Below are positions 1-5,914 of a DNA stretch of 9,230 bases, piece after piece (positions within the stretch are counted from its first letter, which is position 1; each line of letters starts with the position of its first letter). This DNA is from Flavobacteriales bacterium (GTDB lineage Bacteria > Bacteroidota > Bacteroidia > Flavobacteriales_D > Parvicellaceae), in NCBI GenBank assembly GCA_015488785.1, contig WFNC01000189.1, positions 1 through 9,230 on the forward strand, written 5' to 3'. Under the pieces are notes generated by a model, which searched no databases, was not told the origin of the DNA, and saw nothing but the letters and a program-made list of their open reading frames with translations. The translations under genes were made by a program, and so were the position numbers.

Positions 1-97
1 AAATAGACTTTATCTTTCCTTTTTTAGACACCGAAACAAAAGCTGGAGAAATCCAACCTTCCTCTTGCAACAACCCCTTAAATTGATATACTTTCAT
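1..97 (-). CDS. Partial amidohydrolase, probably formimidoylglutamate deiminase (N-terminus only)
   Basis: An open frame reads leftward off the window from an ATG at 97-95, giving 32 residues that begin MKVYQFKGLLQEEGWISPAF and end in KGKIKSI. The pattern LL-x-EGW, a short beta strand, then a G-K-I turn resembles the N-terminal beta-sandwich strand of metal-dependent amidohydrolases. From memory it is closest to HutF-type formimidoylglutamate deiminases, which remove ammonia from N-formimino-glutamate in histidine breakdown. The metal-binding and catalytic residues lie outside the window, so the assignment is an inference from a short match; another amidohydrolase such as a guanine or imidazolonepropionase-type enzyme is possible. 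AAAAGG directly precedes the ATG, too close for a standard ribosome site. No TAnnTTTG box is visible between this start and the structured element upstream. Confidence 0.5.
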   Translation of the reverse strand, partial: MKVYQFKGLLQEEGWISPAFVSVSKKGKIKSI

Positions 98-125
98 CCT
101 TTTATATAAAATTTCACTTTAGTTA

Positions 126-206
126 TTTGGGCGTTCGAGCGGGCTATCCGCTATATCTTTTCTGTAAAAAAACAGAAAAGGATGCCGCTCCTATCCCTAA
201 CGCAAA
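126..206. ncRNA. Compact structured element, likely a dispersed flavobacterial repeat or small RNA
   Basis: Three nested complementary pairs are visible. GCGTT (131-135) pairs with AACGC (199-203), extendable by TTT (126-128) with AAA (204-206) if two Gs bulge. GAGCGG (137-142) pairs with CCGCTC (185-190). CTTTTCTGT (157-165) pairs with ACAGAAAAG (172-180) around an A-rich 6-base loop. AGCGG (138-142) can instead form a local hairpin with CCGCT (148-152), so two folds compete. The segment is much richer in GC than the flanking DNA and has no ORF. From memory the outline (GGGCGTT, GGGCTATCCG, AAAAGGAT, CTATCCCTAACGC) recurs between genes of many Flavobacteriia; whether it corresponds to a named Rfam family such as Flavo-1 was not tested. 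The transcribed strand is unknown because palindromic folds exist on both. Confidence 0.5.
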
Positions 207-282
207 AAAAATGATTGTAGATTAAACTGAATACACTTCATTTCAAAATAAAACAAAATACATTCAAAACCAGCTAATCATT

Positions 283-310
283 TTAATTCATAATTATTAA
301 TTCATAATTA
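283..310. repeat. Perfect tandem duplication of a 14-bp AT-rich unit
   Basis: The unit TTAATTCATAATTA occurs twice with no gap and no mismatch (283-296 and 297-310), seven bases beyond the stop of the TPR gene. On the minus strand it reads TAATTATGAATTAA and contains the short dyad TTAATT-ATG-AATTAA. AATTATGAATT tandem arrays are common between genes in Bacteroidota, by recollection. It has no coding frame and no T-run typical of a terminator. Confidence 0.85.
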
Positions 311-317
311 AAAATTA

Positions 318-947
318 CTAGCTTTCATCTTTTAGTTTAAATCCATTTTTCACAAAGTCAATAAATTCTTTAAAGACACTTTTCTTCGTAAAAACAGCTT
401 TCAACACAGCTGATTTTGTCACCTCGATTTGTTCTTGCTCTTGATTTTCAGAAACAGAAATTTTCTCTTCTTCTACAGAAGTTAACGAATTCGATTTTTC
501 ATCAGCATCCGATAAATTTATTTTTCTATCTTTTAAAATTCCCTCCAAAGAATCAGCCTTATCAAAGTTTGACTCTGCCATTTTCGCCCATCCTTTTTGC
601 TCTTGTAGCAAACCTAAATTATTAAACGTAATCGAATCAGAAGGATCTAGTTCAATTGCTTTTTCATAATCCAAAATAGCTTCATCCAGCATTTTTAAAC
701 CTCCTTTTATATATCCTCTACTCGAATATCGATAACTACTATCCGGTTCTAAGACTACCGCTTTATCTAAATTTAGCAAAGCGTTTTTCTTATCGTTAAG
801 ATGATAATACGATATTCCGATTTCAGAATATAAACGAGCATTATTCTTATCTAAATCAATTGCTTTTTTATAAAAAACAATCGCATCTTCAAATTCATGT
901 GCCCTGTAAGCTTTCTCAGCTTTCTGAATTAAATCAAGTAAGTTCAT
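318..947 (-). CDS. Small cytoplasmic tetratricopeptide-repeat (TPR) protein
   Basis: The 209-residue protein has no signal peptide or membrane segment, so it should be cytoplasmic. About four consecutive TPR units cover residues 4-134, recognisable by the A-x-x-x-Y/F-x-K/D-A-I-x-L-D/E-P pattern: 'FYKKAIDLDKNNA' near 25-37, 'NLDKAVVLEPDSS' near 59-71, 'DYEKAIELDPSDS' near 93-105, and a weaker 'NFDKADSL' near 127-134. A Glu/Ser-rich linker (about 140-174) follows, then a Lys/Phe-rich, probably amphipathic tail (about 176-209). TPR arrays bind partner proteins; the partner cannot be told. A longer reading from TTG at 956-954 is rejected because that TTG is part of a perfect TAnnTTTG promoter box six bases before the ATG at 947-945. 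The gene is divergent from trmD. Confidence 0.85.
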   Translation of the reverse strand: MNLLDLIQKAEKAYRAHEFEDAIVFYKKAIDLDKNNARLYSEIGISYYHLNDKKNALLNLDKAVVLEPDSSYRYSSRGYIKGGLKMLDEAILDYEKAIELDPSDSITFNNLGLLQEQKGWAKMAESNFDKADSLEGILKDRKINLSDADEKSNSLTSVEEEKISVSENQEQEQIEVTKSAVLKAVFTKKSVFKEFIDFVKNGFKLKDES

Positions 948-953
948 AGACTT

Positions 954-981
954 CAAAAATACAGTTTTTTTTTGCTTCCAA
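954..981 (-). promoter_or_regulatory. Bacteroidota-type promoter of the TPR gene
   Basis: On the minus strand TTG (981-979) is followed after 17 bases by TATTTTTG (961-954), an exact match to the -33/-7 consensus TTG-N17-23-TAnnTTTG of the phylum's primary sigma factor. The ATG follows six bases later at 947, where transcription would be expected to begin, so the message may have little or no leader. Confidence 0.65.
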
Positions 982-1053
982 GAAAACTCTTTGTTTTTAT
1001 TTTTTTATTCGCTAGAAGTTGTCCTACCATTCTTTTTTTTTGAAAAATAAATA

Positions 1054-1061
1054 TACCTTTG
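1054..1061 (+). promoter_or_regulatory. -7 promoter box of trmD
   Basis: TACCTTTG matches TAnnTTTG exactly and ends five bases before the trmD ATG at 1067. No TTG lies 17-23 bases upstream; the nearest candidates are at 1040-1042 and 1019-1021, which is too close and too far. The -33 half is therefore weak or missing. The spacing predicts a transcription start at or next to the ATG. Confidence 0.55.
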
Positions 1062-1066
1062 TCCTC

Positions 1067-1744
1067 ATGAGAATAGATATTATTTCCGCAGTACCATCGT
1101 TGTTAGAAAGTCCCTTTGCCGATTCTATATTACAGCGAGCGCAAACCAAAGGAATTGTGACCGTAAAAATTCACGACCTCAGAGATTACACCAACAACAA
1201 ACACCGAAAAATAGATGATTACGCTTTTGGTGGAGGAGCAGGAATGGTAATGACTATTCAACCAATTGCTGATTGTATTAACAAACTGAAAGAAGAACGT
1301 CACTACGACGAAGTAATTTACATGACTCCCGATGGAGAAAGATTGACGCAAACGATGAGTAATCAAATGTCGGCTTTAGGAAATATCATAATTCTTTGCG
1401 GACATTATAAAGGAGTGGATCAACGTGTAAGAGATTTATTCATCACCAAAGAAATAACGATTGGAGATTATGTCCTTTCAGGAGGTGAATTGGCAGCCGC
1501 TGTATTAGCAGACAGCATCATTCGATTAATCCCAGGAGTATTAAATGATGAAACTTCAGCACTTACCGATTCTTTTCAAGATGATTTATTAGCTCCTCCT
1601 GTTTATACTCGTCCAGCAGAATATGAAGGGAAAAAAGTTCCAGAAATACTGTTGAGTGGAGATCAACAAAAAATAGAAACTTGGAGAATGGATCAGGCTC
1701 AAAAAAGAACAGCCAAACTTCGCCCCGATTTATTAAAAGAATAG
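1067..1744 (+). CDS. trmD: tRNA (guanine-N1-)-methyltransferase TrmD
   Basis: TrmD transfers a methyl group from S-adenosylmethionine to N1 of G37, next to the anticodon of tRNAs reading CUN, CCN and CGG, preventing +1 frameshifting. The 225-residue product is full length for the family. It carries the hallmark DDYAFGGGAGMVM (50-62), the SPOUT trefoil-knot segments IIILCGHYKGVDQRV (107-121) and EITIGDYVLSGGEL (129-142), then RLIPGVL (153-159). Asp168 in 'LTDSF' aligns with the catalytic Asp169 known in E. coli TrmD. The C-terminal tRNA-binding part has 'PPVYTRP' and 'VPEILLSGD'. The ATG at 1067 is chosen because the mature fold begins MRIDIISAVP; an in-frame TTG at 1019 would add 16 atypical residues and cross the promoter box. 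It stands alone rather than in the rimM-trmD-rplS operon seen in many other bacteria. Confidence 0.97.
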   Translation: MRIDIISAVPSLLESPFADSILQRAQTKGIVTVKIHDLRDYTNNKHRKIDDYAFGGGAGMVMTIQPIADCINKLKEERHYDEVIYMTPDGERLTQTMSNQMSALGNIIILCGHYKGVDQRVRDLFITKEITIGDYVLSGGELAAAVLADSIIRLIPGVLNDETSALTDSFQDDLLAPPVYTRPAEYEGKKVPEILLSGDQQKIETWRMDQAQKRTAKLRPDLLKE

Positions 1745-1869
1745 TTAAGATTCACTGAAAAATACTCAACATCAGTTGCGTCATTCTTTTTAAGACTTGG
1801 ATTCAGCAAACTTTTTCAGCGCCCTCTATTTAATTTATTATTATTATTATTATTATTATTAGAAAATAA
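1745..1869. other. Convergent intergenic gap between trmD and porU
   Basis: This 125-base gap lies between the stops of two genes that run towards each other. It contains the (TTA)9 microsatellite and a loose inverted repeat, CTGAAAAA (1755-1762) with TTTTTCAG (1812-1819), separated by 49 bases. No compact stem followed by a T-run is visible for either gene, so how the two messages end is unclear. Confidence 0.6.
1835..1861. repeat. Perfect (TTA)9 trinucleotide microsatellite
   Basis: Nine uninterrupted TTA units run from 1835 to 1861, eight bases beyond the stop codon of porU. Read on as an extension of the porU frame, the array would encode Asn repeats rather than stops. Such pure triplet runs can slip during replication, but its place downstream of two stops makes a phase-variation role unlikely. 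Confidence 0.95.
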
Positions 1870-4800
1870 CTATTTCAAAATAACCAATTTCTCATATTTC
1901 TCGGTCTTATCTCCTTTTTCGTTTACCACTTTAACTTTGTAAACGTAAACGCCTCGACCAATATTATCACCATAATCATCTCTTCCATTCCAAGAGATAC
2001 CGTCAATTCGATACCCTTCAGAATGAGTTCGCTGACTAATTGTTTTTACTAATTTTCCAGAAATCGTAAAAATTTGAATTTGAACATCTAAATAGTCACA
2101 AATTTGATTATGCTCAAAAGAAAATTCGGTTCTAGTTGTAAAAGGATTCGGATAATTTAAGACATGATCCAAAGCTAATTTTACATTTAAGGCTACTACA
2201 AATTCTATTTCTTCTTTTTTAGAGTTATTGTAAACATCCCAAATCTTCAAACTTAATGTGTGCGGACCTTCTTCCAACTTTTCGAAAGGGTAAGTTAATT
2301 TTCCACTTTTGTAAGTATCTAAATCCGATTCGTAAAAATCATTTAATATAATTGACGCTGTAGTATTTCGATCCAAAACAGCTTCAATATTGTGTCCAAT
2401 TCCATTTCCAACTGTATTAATACCATTTTCATCAAAAACCTTGGCATATAATGACGGATTTTCATCGGTTATTCCTCCCGACACAAACTTATCATTATTC
2501 ATGTATAAAGAAACTCTTGGAGGTTCATTGTCTTGAGCTGCATTAGGGTTTAATCCTCCAATTATTGGCTGTTCCGAATATCCATTCGCATCAACCGTTC
2601 CATTTTGAGCGTAATAACTAATTCTTCCTTTCCCATATTGAAATGAGATATCTTTTGGTACAATAAAAGTTAAAGAAAAATAACCATTCTTGACAGAAGA
2701 CTTTCCTTTATAAATTAAATTTTGCCAAGAAGTAAAACTAGCAACATAAGAATCACTATTATTGGCTAAAGTATAAAGAGTTGCCGCTTTATCAAAAATC
2801 TTAGTTGAAATAGTTCCATTAAACTCACTCATTAATTGCCCAGAATTATCTTCAATATGCCCTTTTATTACTACTCGACTCAAAGCTGTAATTGTATCTA
2901 AAGTTGCGGTAACAGAAATTCCATTAATAGAATCTGTCAAAACATTGTAAGTAGGTAACGCTAACCGTACTGCAGGATCACCCAGCAATGCAAATTTTCG
3001 ATAATTAACATCCCCTGACACAGTTCCATATTTATTTTTGGTTCCTTTATAAATATCTCCAAGTCGCTGCGCTTTTCCATTGACTTTATCAAACACAGTG
3101 TCATAAAAATAACTATTCAAGGCTGCATTACTCGTCGAATAAACGATTCTTGTTGTAGTAAACAAACCAATACCTCCCCCATTAGGATTAATCACGACAT
3201 ACTCACCAGCCGAAGTTCTATCGTGATCATCAAAACGACTAAACTCACAAGTAGCCGTCATAAAAATTGGCATTTTCTTTATATTTGTCCAACCTAAAAT
3301 TGTTGGTACGGTTAAATAACGTTCATGCCCCAAACCTACTTCACCTCCGTGACCAATATAATTAACCAATAAAGCTCCTTTTTCTACTTGTTGTTTAAAG
3401 GCTTTTTCTGCTTCAAAATTCCGTTCTCCTCCTGCAGTGGAAGTTTCGACATAAGCATCTGCATGAATTTTAGAGACATTAATTTCGGGATGCAATAGCC
3501 TCGTTTTATTGTACATCGTTTCAATATCATTAAAATAATGGTTGTTATCTCCATCGTCACTAAATTGAATTGCTAGATTTCTCCAATCTTGAAAAACAGA
3601 TGTTTCTGTTCCATTTGTACAATGTTCTAAACTAACACCATCAACTGCTACATTATTATATATTTTAATTTTCCGAACCATATCATTGGCTTCTTCTAGT
3701 GATTTAACGGGTAATCTTCCTATAGCTACATCTAATAAATCGTTGTTGTGCATTGCTCCATTATCAGCCAGTATTGCAAAATAATCATCAGAAGTATAAG
3801 ATTGAGTTAATGATAGTGTTTCTACAGATTCGTAAGTTGGAATAAAGTTTTTGTTGTGACGCATTTTATTACGATTATCATAAGATCCATCTCCCATTAA
3901 TAAACAATATTTAGGTATCAAATTAGAATTACTTCCTGCTCGTTTGTAGAACATTCTTAAAAAAGATTTAATAGCAGTAGCATCACGCATACCAGAAGAA
4001 AACTCATTATAAATTTGATTCGTTGTCACCACATGTACACTCAATCCTTCATTTTGATGAAAAGTAGCGAGTTCATTTGATGCTGTCAAAAATTCTGGAG
4101 CGGTTACAATTATCATGTCAGCATAAGGCAAAGCGTGTAAATTTTGATTTTCTATTTTACCAAAACTTTGAACAGTTTTATAAGAATTCCCATTTAGTGC
4201 AATAAAGGTTCTTAAAGAATCAGAATTAATTTTAAACTGTGCTATATTCCCTATTCGATCAAAAGAAACAACACCTACATTTCGAGGGTCGGTAACTTCC
4301 CAAATGGACTCAATATTCGTTTGATTACTCACTTGATATTCCGACACATTTCCAACACCTATATTTAAGAAACTACTAAACTCCATCTGATTGGTCAGCA
4401 TTGTTAAATTTCTAATCGCATTAACTTCTAAGAAATCTAACCATCCTTTAGAAGAAGGTAAACCAGCTTTGTTAAAACTTAAATTAATTGAAAACTCATC
4501 AGTAGTCGCTTTTAATTTAAAGACATTTGTTTTTTGTTCTGCAAAAGAACTATAAGTTCCACTCCCAGAAGGACTAACTGTTCCAGATAGTAATTTAGAG
4601 CTACTTCCAATACTTGCTGTAAATTTAGGAGCAACACTTGTCGATTTAATTAAAGTATTACTCCTTACCTTTATAGAGTCGGAAATAGACAAACTAGGAA
4701 AATTAAAAGCATAGTTATAAGTTGTCTGAACATCATAGATATCACCAAACCATTCTCTCCCCGACTTACCTAGATTACGAACTTCATCTTCAATATATTG

Positions 4801-5727
4801 AAAAGCATTAAACTTTGTTATCAAGGCATTACTAGCATTATTACTCAAGCTTACATTCCCAATACGCTTAGGGTTAGCCGCGTTTTTATTAACATTAATA
4901 AAATAATAAGAGGTATCACAATATTGATTTGTTTCATGAATAAAATAACTTCCATTAAAACGAACAGAATTAGGCCCTTTTGCATAGAATAAAATATAAT
5001 CACCTTGGTCAAATATCCCATCAGCTTCACCTTCAATATAAATTGAATTTTTAGCCAAGTCATCAAACCTAAAATCATTGTTATTTTCAGAAAGCATTCC
5101 TGCGCCATTTCCATAAATATTTATCGCATTTGTATTCAAGTTATAAGTATCAATTCCTAAGTTTTCCAAAAAAGAAAAATCAATTTTATAAACACCGTCT
5201 TCAACCAAACCGATTTTATACCAATCTCCAGAACCTGAAGCTAAAACCGAATTGGAAGAATAGCTTTTTGTTTGAGCATTATATTGTGGTTCAAAATTTA
5301 ACACACCTGAATAATCAATCAATTTTTCAAAAGTTCCCGTTTGTATATTCTTACGAATAGCATTAACAGTAATAATTGCTTTATAATTCATACGAGAAGA
5401 ACGGACATCAACTTCAAAATTAAATTCAGAAGGGTAATCAAATATAGAAAGACAAGCTAACTCTTCGGAAGATAAAGCCGCTACATTATAATTAAGCACA
5501 TCAAAGTTTACGACATCACTGGAAGCTTTAAATGCATTAATTGAAATTGGAATACCTTTTTGTATATCCCACCTTCCTTTTACGGGTTCAAAGAAAGAAA
5601 TGTTTTTATTTCCAACATTATAAACTGACGCTTCTTTCCAATCAACAGAAACAGAAATATTCTTCCCTTGTGCATTAGCTATTAGAGAAAGAAAAAAAAC
5701 AATAAAAAAAAGGAATAAACGCTTCAT
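1870..5727 (-). CDS. porU: T9SS C-terminal signal peptidase (sortase) PorU
   Basis: PorU is the surface gingipain-like cysteine protease that removes the C-terminal domain (CTD) from type IX cargo and helps attach cargo to the outer membrane. The 1285-residue product starts with a Sec signal peptide (1-19, ending ANA before QGKN). A beta-rich N-terminal region follows, then the peptidase C25 domain (about 535-915) with LLMGDGSYDNR near 605-615, catalytic His793 in 'NYIGHGGE' and Cys827 in 'TATCEFSRFDD'. Their 34-residue spacing suits the family. Ig-like repeats come next, then a CTD-like end (about 1185-1285) with YPNPF, 'DVQIQIFTISGKLVKT', 'WNGRDDYGDNIGRGVYVYKV' and a final KLVILK. The ATG at 5727 gives a normal signal peptide; an in-frame ATG at 5772 would add 15 hydrophobic residues. 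It is divergent from porP/sprF and gldJ. Confidence 0.95.
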   Translation of the reverse strand: MKRLFLFFIVFFLSLIANAQGKNISVSVDWKEASVYNVGNKNISFFEPVKGRWDIQKGIPISINAFKASSDVVNFDVLNYNVAALSSEELACLSIFDYPSEFNFEVDVRSSRMNYKAIITVNAIRKNIQTGTFEKLIDYSGVLNFEPQYNAQTKSYSSNSVLASGSGDWYKIGLVEDGVYKIDFSFLENLGIDTYNLNTNAINIYGNGAGMLSENNNDFRFDDLAKNSIYIEGEADGIFDQGDYILFYAKGPNSVRFNGSYFIHETNQYCDTSYYFINVNKNAANPKRIGNVSLSNNASNALITKFNAFQYIEDEVRNLGKSGREWFGDIYDVQTTYNYAFNFPSLSISDSIKVRSNTLIKSTSVAPKFTASIGSSSKLLSGTVSPSGSGTYSSFAEQKTNVFKLKATTDEFSINLSFNKAGLPSSKGWLDFLEVNAIRNLTMLTNQMEFSSFLNIGVGNVSEYQVSNQTNIESIWEVTDPRNVGVVSFDRIGNIAQFKINSDSLRTFIALNGNSYKTVQSFGKIENQNLHALPYADMIIVTAPEFLTASNELATFHQNEGLSVHVVTTNQIYNEFSSGMRDATAIKSFLRMFYKRAGSNSNLIPKYCLLMGDGSYDNRNKMRHNKNFIPTYESVETLSLTQSYTSDDYFAILADNGAMHNNDLLDVAIGRLPVKSLEEANDMVRKIKIYNNVAVDGVSLEHCTNGTETSVFQDWRNLAIQFSDDGDNNHYFNDIETMYNKTRLLHPEINVSKIHADAYVETSTAGGERNFEAEKAFKQQVEKGALLVNYIGHGGEVGLGHERYLTVPTILGWTNIKKMPIFMTATCEFSRFDDHDRTSAGEYVVINPNGGGIGLFTTTRIVYSTSNAALNSYFYDTVFDKVNGKAQRLGDIYKGTKNKYGTVSGDVNYRKFALLGDPAVRLALPTYNVLTDSINGISVTATLDTITALSRVVIKGHIEDNSGQLMSEFNGTISTKIFDKAATLYTLANNSDSYVASFTSWQNLIYKGKSSVKNGYFSLTFIVPKDISFQYGKGRISYYAQNGTVDANGYSEQPIIGGLNPNAAQDNEPPRVSLYMNNDKFVSGGITDENPSLYAKVFDENGINTVGNGIGHNIEAVLDRNTTASIILNDFYESDLDTYKSGKLTYPFEKLEEGPHTLSLKIWDVYNNSKKEEIEFVVALNVKLALDHVLNYPNPFTTRTEFSFEHNQICDYLDVQIQIFTISGKLVKTISQRTHSEGYRIDGISWNGRDDYGDNIGRGVYVYKVKVVNEKGDKTEKYEKLVILK

Positions 5728-5816
5728 TAATAGTATAGTATAAAATCGGATGAGTAAAAACAATAAAAACATATGCTTTAATTAGTAAAAAACGAATTAG
5801 AATTTGATTTATTGTA

Positions 5817-5826
5817 CAAATATTTG
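5817..5826. repeat. 10-bp perfect palindrome in the divergent T9SS promoter region
   Basis: CAAATATTTG reads the same on both strands and lies about 90 bases from each start codon. Each strand carries AATATTTG, one mismatch from the -7 consensus TAnnTTTG. It could be a weak two-way promoter box, a dimeric regulator site, or chance in AT-rich DNA. Confidence 0.35.
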
Positions 5827-5857
5827 GATAAAGATAAAATATAGTTAAATATAAAAG

Positions 5858-5887
5858 TTGGTTTTAATATTAATTATTGTATAATTG
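5858..5887 (+). promoter_or_regulatory. Candidate promoter of porP/sprF
   Basis: TTG (5858-5860), a 19-base spacer, then TATAATTG (5880-5887) matches the -33/-7 pattern with one mismatch (A for T) in the -7 box. It predicts a leader of roughly 20-25 bases before the ATG at 5915. No Shine-Dalgarno sequence is seen in that leader, as is usual in Bacteroidota. Confidence 0.45.
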
Positions 5888-5914
5888 TAAGTTAAAATTG
5901 ATTTCTTTACAATT

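Larger units (their letters stand above)
98..317. other. Gene-free intergenic region with a structured element and a tandem repeat
   Basis: This is the longest stretch without a gene (220 bases). It lies between the 3' end of the TPR gene and the 5' end of the amidohydrolase gene, both read on the minus strand. It holds a compact, comparatively GC-rich fold at 126-206 and a perfect 14-bp tandem repeat at 283-310. The rest (207-282) is AT-rich, and I see no ORF, tRNA or terminator in it. Depending on where transcription starts, the region is a 3' trailer, a 5' leader, or both. Confidence 0.7.
5728..5914. other. AT-rich divergent promoter region between porU and porP/sprF
   Basis: This 187-base gap separates the 5' ends of two T9SS genes and must hold their promoters. 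On the plus strand TTG (5858-5860) and TATAATTG (5880-5887) form a plausible pair. On the minus strand I find no good TTG plus TAnnTTTG pair for porU; partial boxes are AATATTTG (5824-5817) and TATCTTTA (5836-5829). The perfect palindrome CAAATATTTG lies at 5817-5826. Confidence 0.6.

Noticed and set aside
126..206. Reading the structured element as a tRNA because of its GTTCGA-like stretch
   Set aside because: There is no acceptor stem, anticodon arm or CCA context, and the pairing is one nested stem rather than a cloverleaf.
416..625. Plus-strand open frame opposite the TPR gene
   Set aside because: It is antisense to a clear TPR protein, has no family resemblance and no promoter or start context.
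1130..1366. Minus-strand open frame inside trmD
   Set aside because: It lies wholly within the conserved TrmD coding region and looks like a shadow frame with a low-quality composition.
1755..1819. Inverted repeat CTGAAAAA / TTTTTCAG as a terminator for trmD or porU
   Set aside because: The arms are separated by 49 bases, the stem is mostly A-T, and no T-run follows directly, so it is not a convincing terminator.
4798..5360. Several open frames of 64-87 codons on both strands inside porU
   Set aside because: All fall within the well-supported porU gene, show AT-driven composition and resemble no protein I know.
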